Part shown: one piece after another, positions 26,501 to 38,500 of the stretch
Position numbering within the stretch: position 1 is the stretch's first letter
How the letters are laid out: each line of letters begins with the position of its first letter
Origin: Mycteria americana
Taxonomy: Eukaryota > Chordata > Aves > Ciconiiformes > Ciconiidae
Direction: 5' to 3'
Assembly: GCF_035582795.1 (NCBI RefSeq)
Contig: NC_134367.1
Coordinates: 85,295,062 to 85,359,061 of the forward strand
Length of the DNA: 64,000 nucleotides
The notes under the pieces: model-generated
Seen by the model: only the letters and a program-made list of their open reading frames with translations
Told to the model about the DNA's origin: nothing
Databases searched by the model: none
Translations under genes and position numbers: made by a program

Positions 26501-29500
26501 AAAACAGTCTTTCTCCTTGAGGCACATTAGCAAGAACATTCTGTCCAACTTGCAAACCCGATGTCTACTCATTTGGCAATTATCCATGGACCTTAAAATG
26601 TGACTAATTAGCCAGGCCATACAGAGGATAAAGGTTTTTTGTAATGCTGAAAGTTGAGTTTCCCTTCAGAGCCAGGAGAGAAAACCACAACAAGAGGCAG
26701 ATGCTGAGCTCTCTACAGAACCTCGGAAGTGAAACAACTCATTGCTTTGATGTATATTAGGTTTTTAGAGTTAGGTTATACAGTTTGAGCAGTCATTTGA
26801 TAGTTTTGGACCCAAGAAAGGAATTGCAGGGACAGATTGTCCGGTCCCTGGTAAAGTGCATAAGCAAGGCTATACAGAAAACAGGAATACTACTACGTAC
26901 GCAGAGAAACATATGATGCGTAATGGCTACACCACATGCATATGTATTACTGTAGAGATTAGAGAGGAAAGACTAACTTTTCAGATTATCAGAAGATTCA
27001 GGGATTCGGTTCTTTTGGTTTCAATTTAACAAAACAGTCTGGACTAAAATATACATCTTCTTAATATACGTATTATCTGTCATGCAATAGGGAATGTCAT
27101 CTAGATCAATATATCCTTCTAGATGACAAACAACATAATGAAATTAAAAGAATACAATAATCTTTTTCCTTCTCTAGACAATGAAATCTGGCTTAGTTTT
27201 ACCTTACACTTGAGAGCCCTGAAGGGTTCTGTGCATTGGAAGGGAAAGAGCTCTAATTATGGGGGAGTATCTCTTCCTGTCAATGACTTCTACAGACAGT
27301 TAGAAATACTTACCACAAACTATCTGCTGAAGAGGCTTGAACATTACACTTCCATTTACTCCTTCCTTGTTTTTACACTGCCTGGTGGACAGCATTAGCT
27401 ATGTGTGGCTCAGCCTAGACCCAGCCCAGCCCAGCTGAGCAAAAAGCTAATCCCACATGCCCATAGACTACTGTGGTGTAATTCACACAAATACAAAAAA
27501 AGGGTAGTTTTTTATTATTATTTAAACTAGTTATGCAAGCAAAGACTTTGGACAAGTTTCATGCACCTGGACACAATTAGAGAAATATAAAAGTCTGGAG
27601 AACAGCTCACTCTAAACAACTGAAATATTTGGCATCAGCTTTAATGTGGGTGGTAAAGAGCCTTGAATCAACCTACAAAACCAGATCGTGAAGGAAAACC
27701 TCCATTATCTATCTCAAATTTTGTGTGCATTTATTCAATACACTATGCAGTATGCAGGTAAAAGAAATGTTGATTCCAGTAAACAGATAGTTTTGCCACA
27801 CTTTTTTCTTTTTTCAAGCTCTAATTATATGCACCGCTCATGAGAGAAAGCAGGGGGAATACAGAGTATTGGTAAACTGACCCACCCTGCTTTTTTTCAT
27901 TGCAGAACAAAATCTTCATTGCATTCATGTCATCTTTGAGAGACACTATTAGCTCTTCCTCAGTGGCATATAAAAACAAATGTAGAAGCTGGTTGTTTTT
28001 TCCTTCCCATCTGAAACTCCCAGAATTACAAAACATCCAACAGCTTACAATTTTTTAAATCAATAGACTAGATCAACTTTATGAAAATGAGTTAGCAAAT
28101 ATGAATTATACAAAGGAGTGTGTATACACTCTCAGATAGGACCCAGCTGTTATATATAAAATATATTAGTATTATTGGTAACTTGTAATACCAATGTCTG
28201 TTCTAATTTCAAGTCAATGTTCACATTTATATCTGCAGATTTTATACAGGAATACTGATGGAATTTTTGAAGAGTACTTACATTGCAATGATCAAGACCA
28301 ATTTCACAAATGGCCTGCTTATGCAATTAGCCCCGCTAAAGTCAAGAGACTAGTCAAACAAATTAATTTTCAAAATTAGCACTCAGTTTCTAGAAGGCAG
28401 AGAATATGATTCATTCTTTCTAAAAAAATCTCATCAACACTGGTTTTTCAGTTGCATAAAAAGATGTCAAATACCCTACTGCCACTCACTTTTAGGAATA
28501 ACTATGTATTTTACTGCTCCTATGCTCCTGAAAGTCTCTTATATTTGTGATAATTTTTTTTAAACAGTATCAAGTGCCATAAGTAATCTATGTTAAAGAA
28601 ACGTTCTGAAAAGAAATAAAACCAGTGTTACCATGTTCATCTGTGCTGACTCAACCATTTTAACCCATCAACATTAGACTCATTTCAACTCACTAACATG
28701 AATTTAGTTAATATTAAAATTTATAAACCAAAACAAGCCCCTAAATTAGTTATGACAGTCCAAAGCAGGCACTTGGAATCCATACTGTATTTTTTCTCTC
28801 CTTATCTCTGAATCATGAGCAGGATTACTATGCTTACAGTTTAGAAACACTTAAAGAAAAGTGAGCTGAATCCCAGTCCAGTGTTGTAGCCTATGCAGCA
28901 ATGAAGGCACAATAATCTCAGATACAGATGACAGCTGGTTGGGATAAACAGTCTGCTTATACTGCTTATACAGTCATACATTTCACTCTGTGGGCTTAAG
29001 AGAAGATGCTCTGATTTTGCAAGCTTTAAATTGCATTAATTAACTGTCTGAAATGAGGCTAGCTATGACAGAGTTTGAAAGATGAGATTGACACAGTAAA
29101 TAAAGCACATTCCCTGCCATGATGAGCTAACAGCACAAGTTAGACAAAACATATAACAAGAATTGGCACACGTTTAGGTAGTACAAGGGCTACTTTGTAA
29201 GCCAGCTTCCAGACACAAACCTTATGGCTAGTAACTTTCCTTTCCTTCAGTACAGCAGCCTAAATGAGGTTTCTTAGTGCTCTTCCTTTAATATAAATAC
29301 AGTAATATTTCATCCAGTCAATGCTCTTCAAAGATACAGAACAATTAACATTAGGAGAATTCTCTGATCTCTTGACTGGCATGAAGAAAACTTCCACTGG
29401 CATGAAGAAAACTACAACAGGTAGAGCTAAGAACAAATAATGCCCTACCTGGTGTATCAGTGCTGTTACATCTACTACTATACCTGATCGTAGCAAATGG

Positions 29501-32500
29501 AAAACAAGTCATGCCTATTTCAAGGCTCCATAGCCAGGAGGTACCAGCCCTGATTTTCAGAGGTTCTTATCATTCTTGAAACCCACATTTGAAAGCCAAG
29601 CCAAATGATCATGTCAATGATAAGAAAAATGGTATACACTAGGGTTAGTACACACTGCCAGAGATGAAAGAAGCAGTAAGAGTAAGACTTGGGTAGTCTT
29701 CAGTGATGCAGGAAACTGGGGGTGGCAACGGCCTTTTACTAACAGCAGGACTAAGTTGCAATATTTTTCAGTATCCATGTTTAAACATTACTGATTAGCA
29801 TTTGTCATAAAATTGAGTAAAAATCCATTCTCACTGCTTTTTGATGCAGTTGATGCTTGGCTGATGAAAGTAACACACTGACCTAATAGCTTTGTGTTTC
29901 CCTATGGCACTCTACTTATGCCCACAGGACAGTATAATTTTTGAAACAAAGCACCATACTGTGGGCTACCTTAGTTTGATAAATGATTAAAAACTGAAAA
30001 ATCACCTGAGTCAGCGGACAAATGTCATGAAGTACTGATATTTCTAGTAAGTTCCCATATTAGTTTAGTCTTGGTTTTAAATTCCTTATTAAGAAATTTA
30101 ATTCCTTCATTAGGGTTCCAGAGGAAAATATACAACCATAGGTTGCATCATTTGTGGAAGAGAAATAGGCCACAAAACTTGAGGACAGGACTTCATCACT
30201 ACATAAACTGAGCTCATTAAAATAAACAAGTAGATTTACACAGTCAAATGGAAAGTTACACTTCTTGGAATACGCTGTGTAGACCAGTCTCTAAAGAGAG
30301 ACTCATCTTGGAAACCACAACCAAAAAAAGATATCAGCAGATCACAGCTATCAGCAGATAACTGCAAGCAGATAAGCTGCCAGCACCCAGCTCAGTGCTG
30401 CAGGGATTGTGATGGGGTACAAATAAGAATTCAGCATATACACAAGGAACACCGCACGGGTATAGAGAAGCAATGTGGAGGTAATTCAAGGAATACTGGG
30501 TCTAGCTCTGGTAACCACAGTTCAAAAGGATAGTGAAAAATTGAACCAGTGTACAGAAAAGAGCTCCTAAGAGAGAAGCTGTAGTGTAGAACAGATCAAA
30601 GGCCTGATAAAGAATTTATGTTCCATGGACTACAGTACACACAAGTCAGACTAGATACGTAGAACAGTGCACCCTGAACTCAAGCTAAAATAATTTTGTA
30701 TTTAATGTTTTAAACATATTTTTTTCAGTTGTTTCATAAACTACCAGTAGCAATCTGGAATTTAAGAGTCACTGAAATATATCCTAGAACTTGAAAAAAA
30801 TGAAATGGAAATAGCATGGATATGGAAAGTGGGCCAGATAAAAAAAATATACACCCATTTCCCATATAAGTGAAGAAACAAACAGAATGGGGAAAAAAAA
30901 CCCTAAAGCCATATCCAAACATTCAAAGTCTTTTTTGGTCATAAAGGAAAGCTCTTGCAGCAGCACTGCAGAAAATGATTTATGGACTTTTCCAAAAAAA
31001 GATGGAGGCTGAGAAAACAGGATGAGAAACAGAGATGTATGGGAATCCTTCCCTTCCATTTTGCAGGGGGGATTACAGGCTGATACACTAAACCAAATTC
31101 AATTAGTTCTGCAACAGCATTCAAGAATTTTTAAAGATATAACTACTCAAGCAGGTTTTCATTCACAAGCTGAAGACAGAAGTGATTTAAAATTGCGTCC
31201 AGAATCGGTATTCAATCAAAGAGTACTTTTAAATTTCCTATGTGGATCACTTTATTCCCCACATATCACAAGGAGTTATACTGACATTTTTAATTGCTGT
31301 TTTCAGACATTGCCAAGGAAAGAAGAGGAAAAAACCCAAAACAAAATAACACGCTTCCCTTTGTCCCTTCATTTTCCTTTGTAATCCTTCACTCACAGTG
31401 TTGCCCTGTTAAGCACATTTCTCATGTGAAACGGATTGTATACAGAGGACCAGCGAACACTCTTAACAGTCAGACCCCTAGTTCCAAGAATCTAGATTTT
31501 TTTCTGTTTAGTAAACAGTGTCTAGGGTCTGCAGGGGTAGAAACACTCAGACATCTGGTTTTTTGAAATGGAAAAATGAAGCGTGAGGAAATAATGAAGT
31601 ACAGACTTTCTTAATAGCTGTGAGCAGTGGGACATTCCAGCATCATTAACTCTTTCATTAACCTGCTGGTTCACTCCTACAGACATTCTCTTGTGTGCGA
31701 CTCAAATCCATTTTACTGTTAGTCTACTTGTTTCAAGAGTTGCAGTTCAGCAGTAGGTTTCATATAATAGTAAAGACACCAAACAAGCAAGCAATTGTAC
31801 ACATGGATTGGAAAAGGGTACAGCAAAAAGAACTGAGTATTCGGATGAATGAAACTTTCCATGCTATTAACAACCAGGAAAGACTTCAGTGCCTTGACTG
31901 AGGCTAATTACATCAAAACCTTAGTGGGTAAAAAGGGGAAGAAATGGTCTCTAATTACAGCTGAATACAATACAGCCTCATCTGGAATCTCCATTCTGAA
32001 GCAACTTACTTTACAAATTGGGTGCTAAAGTAAACTAAGCTGCTTTTTGCTAGCCTTTAGAAAGTATATTTTGATTCTATCTCCTGGCAATAATTAACTG
32101 TTGGATATATCCATTTTAAAGTACTAAAGCTTTAGCAACAGATGACATCCCAAGGGCAGCTATTGTTCTATTAACTCTCTAAGAAGGGAGGAGTAGATAA
32201 GTTTGTTGTAAACACTGCCATTGCTGCAGACTAGCAGAGCAATACAGGTACTCTCTACTTCAGTGAGGATTCAGCAAAACTGAGACTTCTAAACTACACA
32301 GAATTTTTCTGCTCAAAGCATTTGATGAGCAGAGCCAATCGATACAAGTGTTTCTAAAGCATGTCTTCTACTGGTAGTACAAAACAGCATTAAAAAAAAA
32401 AAAAATCAGAGAGGTATACATGAAGACTAACAAAACTTGGCAGATCCCCACCCACTAAAACAGCAGATACAACAAAACTCTCCAAAATATAATTAAAGCT

Positions 32501-35500
32501 GTGACATGGAAAGATCCTCATTCAAGATACAATTGTGTTGAGTATGGAAAGTCAAGAAGTGTACATGATAAGCAGCAAAAACTAACATAAAGATACTACA
32601 AAAATAGTACACTGTGCTTAGCTGTTTAGTAGACACACTAACCACTGTGAAAAGGTGCTGTTCTCAACAAAAAAACCCCCACTTATATATGCTATCACAT
32701 GTACTCAGAAAAAACTAATTGTGTCCTGGTAATAAAGTTAATTGGTTGAATTCAAGTATTAGTCTACCAAACCACCTGTTTCACCTACAAAGGGGATGTG
32801 CCAGACATGAAAGCAATATTTCTGCCTCTACAATTCTGCCTGAAGAACGGGAAGCTTTAAGGTTCGATTTTGCTTCAAGTTATTCAAATCAAGTTTCTCC
32901 TCTAGGAGGAATAATCCTGGTTTTATCAGCTGGCTGGTTAGCTAAATATTTTGACACAGGTCAGAAACTCTAGGTAGTTCTTCATTCATCTGGCATTAAA
33001 ATGAAAATACACATGGGCATTCATGCATGAAAAGTTAGTTTAAAATATTAATGAAAGACTGACAAAGTGGCAAAAGCAAGGGTGCAAAACCTCCTACAAT
33101 TTACCTATGATAGAAAAGTCTACAAGCACTGGGTAATTTCATATAACAATAATTGTTGAGCACATGATGAAGAGTCGTGTAAATATCATCTAAAATCAGA
33201 AACAACCTTGCCATTTTTTTATGCCTTTCCTATAAATGATCCTTTGCCTTTTTGTTTTAAGACATGAGTATCCAATTGCACAAAAAAAAGTCAGAACTTC
33301 AGAGTTAGGGAATATAGTGGCAAAAGAAAAATATTAAGTTTCAGCAATGCATCAGGTAGTAATATTGTGCCATGCAGACAACCACTTTTAAGCCAGCACA
33401 TCCACTATTAAAACAAACCCTCAATTTTGAATCATCAAATACTTTGGACATCATTAAGACCACAGCGCAGAAGCTGAATTATAAAGACAGCCTTCCTCCT
33501 CAGTCATACTGCCTCTTGCTTTCTTTCCCTTTGGCCCTACGCCTTTCTTACTCTTGGCTGCACAGCTTGAGTTTCAGTCTGTTGAGAGGTGCAGGGTCTT
33601 TTGCCCAACAGCAAGAATCTTAGAAGTAGAAGAATTGAGTTTGAATATACTTGAAAGATAGGCTTTATTTCCTGGATGAAAGCATTCACCATTCTGCAAA
33701 ACCTGAGCGCTGTCCCACAGGTTTGCCACACTTTTGAATTAAAGTAACTGTAACAATGCTACTCCGTGCTTCAGTGTTCCTTCCTTTCTTTTTAAAGCAT
33801 ACCTTCCAGATCAGGAGTTTTATACTTCAAGGCCCAAACTACAATGCAAGAACAGAAGTGCGGGAGGGTGCAGAACTTTCTGCTAAATGCAGAACAAGCT
33901 GGATAAATACAGAAACAACTAAGTGCTAGTTAGAAACTGGAGTTAGTCTTTCTGGACTCTTGCTGGCTATATGTGGCATGTAGGCATCTAGATCCCACTG
34001 AAGACAACAATGCAGGTACTTTGGTCTCATCCTTTACTTTTTCCTGTAATTGTTGGATTTCATTTACATTGCCAACAGTTCCAGATGTTTTATGATAAGT
34101 GACTACTGTGTATGCAAAACAAATCAATCTGTGCTTAAAACTTTACATAAGGCAACTTCAAAAGATAGTATTAGCTTGGGGCTGAGAAGTACTGAGGACA
34201 GAGCAAATAAAACAAAATGGGACATTGAACAGGGTATCATGGAAAAGTGATAATAGTCAAGATACAGATTTTGACACAAGCTTGGTGAAGCAAAACTTGG
34301 AAAAGAATAAAGACCGCAATAAGACAATACGCAGTTTGTTCCAGAGAGGAACCAAATTAACGTACATCCTCCAATTCCCAAATTGTATTTCTGGTCCAAC
34401 TTTCAAGAACTATAAAATTTTACCTCCTAACACACACCGGAAACCATCCCCACGATAACCTGCCTTACACTGGCAGCTGAAGGACCCAGGAGTGTTGTAG
34501 CAGAAAGCATCTGGATGACAGTGGCCCTGTTCACATTCATCTACATCTGTAAAAGAAAAGATCAATCTCAGATAAGTGTTCCTCCTCATGGACAAATCAG
34601 GGTGATGAATTAAAGTGCAAACCTGCTGTATTACTTTCAGGCTCCTATTTTAGGATATCTGATTAGAATTATAGACCTTTGGAAGAACATCTATACAGAA
34701 ATGCAAAGGAGGAAAAAAAAAAAAAGCATGCATGTATTTTAGGTTCTGGCTCTCAGCAAATCCCTGCACTCTGCTATTCTGATAGGTAACTAGCATTGTT
34801 AACTCGCACAGTATTTCAGAAATATATGCCCTTGTTTCTCAAGGAAAAGACTTAACACAGCAAGAGAAGTAGATTTAGCCAGCAAGGTTTCCAACATGTA
34901 GTTAGGTAAAGCTACTCCCCCACTGCACTCCAACGAACATGAAACAGAATATAACTTTTTGTCCAGGTTTTGGCTGAGATAGAGTTAATTTTCTTCACAG
35001 TAGCTAATACAGTGCTGTGTTCTGAATTTAGCATGAGAATAATGTTGATAACACACTGGTATTTTAGTTGTTGCTAAGTGGTGCTTATACTAGTCAAGGA
35101 CTTTTCAGCTTCCCATGCTCTGCCAGGTGCACAAGAAGCTGGGAGGGGGCACAGCTGGGACAGCTGACCCCAGCTGGCCAAAGGGCTATTCCATACCGTA
35201 TGGCGTCATGCTCAGCATATAAAGCTGGGGAAGAAGAAGGAAGGGGGGGAAGTTTGGAGTGATGGCGTTTATCTTCCCAAGTAACCGTTACGCATGATGG
35301 AGCCCTGCTTTCCTGGAGATGGCTGAACACCTGCCTGCCCATGGGAAGTAGTGAATGAATTCCTTGCTTTGCTTTGCTTGCGTGCGTGGCTTTTGCTTTA
35401 CCTATTAAAGTGTCTTTATCTCAACCCACGAGTTTTCTCACTTTTCCGATTCTCTCCCCCATCCCACTGGGGGGGTGAGTGAGCGAGCGGCTGTGTGGTG

Positions 35501-38500
35501 GTGCTTAGTTGCTGGCTGATGTTAAACCACAACAACTACTGCAATTTTTGCATTTACCTCATCTTGGACCTTCTGTAGCTCAAATATTGAAGAGTGAATT
35601 CAAAAGTAAGGGGAGGAAAGGACAAAAGCTTAAGGCAATGCCTGCCTGAGGGACTTAAACTATAACATTTCCTACTTTAAATCACAAGTAACTATAGGAC
35701 ATTGCAATGACCAGCTAAGTTGTGCAATAAAGAGCGTAAAAAACACAAAACAAATAGTGTTACTCACCCTCACAGGCACGCCCATCTCCGGAGAAGCCAG
35801 GGAGGCATGTGCAGATGTAGGTGGACCCTCCGGTGTACACACACTGAGCGCGCTGAGGAATGTCACAATTGTGTGTGCCTGTCTGGCAATGGTTTACGAC
35901 GTATTCAACAGCTGCAGGTTAGATGTACAAGAGAGGAGATGCAAATTTGAACTTTCCTCCGCAAAGTCTGAAGCTCATAACAAGTTTATAGGGAGAGAAG
36001 AACAGCTGTGAAAGCATACAGAAGAGAAAGGAAACAAGGAAACTGAGTTTTTTGTTTTGGGGGTCGGGATTTTTTTTTTTGCCAAGATCTCCCCTTTCAC
36101 TACTGTTAAATCTTACTAACGTTTTACAAGGAACTGATCGTCCTCAGCACCTCACAGATGTTTGTTAATATAGAACAGGGCAGAAAGGCCACCACAGTGA
36201 CAGATCCCAATATCCATGACAGTTTTGTTTATAAAAAGGAGTCCTGGATGAAGAAATGTAAGGCATCCTGCAGAGGTACCTCACATGTTAGCTAAGTGAC
36301 CAGTTCACTGCACTGGGAATTATTAAATATCCCGCTACGCTAACCTAGCACTGACCCAGGGCTGTCGTCACTTGGCAACAGATAGGAGCTGTGACTCACT
36401 CAATAGGAGAAAAACACATTTGTCAACTATTGGAGAGATTTTTTGACCAACAGTGGAAGCTGGGAGCAGTTCTACAGCTTTTCATAACTTTCTCATTGTT
36501 GACAGCAGTGATTCTGAAGGCATTGCACTGCTTTACACACAAATTATTTCCAGTAGTTGCTGGAGCCCTGCCTATGCTTACCTGTTATGTCAGAGAAGAG
36601 GAAAGGAAACCATGGTATTTAAAATAGGAAGAGGCAAAATACTAAAAAAATTTGGGGCCCAGAAATACACGAGTTTGCAGTGTGTACATCTAGGAACAGA
36701 CTTCCAGCTGCTGTAGCAGAGTCTCCACTGAGGGTTTCTTTACACGGTTCTTACGAGGAGTTGACAGAGGACCAAGATGAGACTGTACAATGCTCCTTTC
36801 ATCACAGTACACACATGGAAACTACCACAGTATCGGCAGGGAAATAACAAAAATCTGCCATCAGACCCATATCTGAAAACAGACATTTTTTCCATTTCTC
36901 TGGAGGAGATGACATCATTGTTAGAATCATTTAGATTTGTTCTGTTTGTTGAAGTAAGTTTTAGATTACAAAATAATCTATTCAGAACTGCATTATAAGA
37001 TTTGGAGTCGGAGCTCAAAGGGAGTCCCCAGGTCCTCCTATTCCTCAGCCTACAAATAGGAGAACAGGATTTATTTACAACTCTCTTCTAAAGCTACCAA
37101 GTGAGTCACACAGCTGGTATCAAAAAGCTGCAGTTCCAGAAGAGCTGAGTTAGAGCTGGTATCCCAGAGCAAACTGCAACAGCACAAAGAGGGTAGCTGT
37201 TGCCCCTTCTGGGGTTCAAGTTGTCATGGGTTATAAAACCCTCCCCCGTGGAAAGGGGAACAAGATTACCATGACATTTATTTTCAATCTGTTGGGAAAC
37301 TAGAGTTCATCTTTCCTCTCTTCCGTCTTACAGATGCAAAGTTTGGTTTTGATTGAAGGAAGGGATCAAACTGAAGTCCTTCAAGCTAAGCAAGGAATTA
37401 CTTAGCACTTGTTAGAAGTGTGACACATCAGCTTCATGGGAAAGTGGTAGAGTGAGGCCAGTGAGGTCATGGCTGGAGGGAAGAAGGTTCCCTTTCAGGT
37501 CCAAGTGACAAAAGGGCAGTGGTGGACATAATGGAAAGAACATAAAGCTGCTCTTCCACATCTCACCCTATCCCTTCCAGTGTCCTGGTAGGAGAAGCTG
37601 CTTTTTCCAACTATTCTGCAACTAAGGGGAGACTTAGGGTGCACTGTGAGCAGATGTGAACGGTAATTCTTACTGGAGGAGAGAAATGAGGCTTGAGATG
37701 GACTGTAATACACAGCATGCCATGTCACACATTTCAGGGAAGTAATGCAACTTTCTGCTGTAAGATGAAGGCTTCTCAGTCTTAACTGAAGAACAGTCTT
37801 GGCTATAATGAGGAAAGACCTGAATGCATTAGCTGATCAAAGGATAACTAAACTTGCACCACAAAGCAGTCATGATAGAAGCAAACGTAATCCTCAGCTG
37901 TTATCAGTTATTTCCAAAAGAAACAGGAACTGGTCCAGCCATACTGGAAGAGCGTGTATAGGTTTTGTCAGTACAGAATTACTGTCAGGTTGCAAACAAA
38001 GACAAAAATTCTAACTAAAAAAAATCTAATCTATATCCAGCCTGACAGTTGCAGCTCTAGCAGTAGAGTCATTACCCCTCTTCTATCTGCCATTTGTAGA
38101 ATTTTTTTTTTTTATTTAGCTTTTGATATTTGCAATTTAAATGACACCCAAAAGAATCAGCTTAATGTTCTCAAGGGTAAAGCTCATGGTTTTTCTTTCT
38201 ATACGGAAAATTCACTTTCAATACACACCCCACACAATCATCTTGCAATTCTTCCAGCTACCAAATGGAATTTCTACAACTTTAGTGAAAAACAGAGCAA
38301 GCAGGAAAAAATATCCCTTGTTAGGACAACCTTAGTCCAGCAAGTATAGATTAACTCAGGCTTCCTCCAGAAAAAAGTTTTTAAATTAAATAAAAATAAC
38401 TAATTCAGTGACAACTAATGAATTTGAAGTTTTAATGGTCCATTAACAAACCAGCTAGAATTCCTCCAAATCTCAAAGCTTTTAACAGTGAAATGATCTG

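Larger units (their letters stand above)
26204..34423 (-). other. NID1 intron 12 (8.2 kb)
   Basis: Phase 1, GTAAAA...CACAG; the longest intron. Holds a CR1/L3-like fragment (about 30225-30690), a 21-bp doublet (29375-29416) and an A run near 32393. No further exon or gene recognised. Confidence 0.9.
34960..35534 (+). mobile_element. Solo LTR of an endogenous retrovirus (avian ERV, probably ERVL-like), antisense to NID1
   Basis: About 575 bp beginning TGTCC and ending AACA, so with TGT...ACA ends. It closely resembles an LTR family I know from neoavian genomes: gagatagagttaattttctt near the start, agctgggagggggcacagct in the middle and caacccacgagttttctcac near the end. On the plus strand it has a CRE-like site (35201-35208), a TATA box (TATAAA, 35218-35223) and ATTAAA (35404-35409), in order. 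No retroviral coding sequence adjoins it. A target-site duplication is not clear because the edges are T-rich. It is much better preserved than the CR1 copies, so it is the youngest insertion visible here. The exact family name is from memory. Confidence 0.8.
34547..35767 (-). other. NID1 intron 11 (1.2 kb)
   Basis: Phase 1, GTGAGT...TACAG. Nearly half of it is the solo LTR at about 34960-35534. Confidence 0.9.

Noticed and set aside
31022..31384. A 120-codon plus-strand open frame in intron 12
   Set aside because: No recognisable family, no splice support, and ordinary AT-rich intronic composition around it.
34955..35549. Target-site duplication around the LTR
   Set aside because: Only T-runs match on the two sides (34956-34960 and 35545-35549); they are low complexity and do not agree with the TGT...ACA ends.
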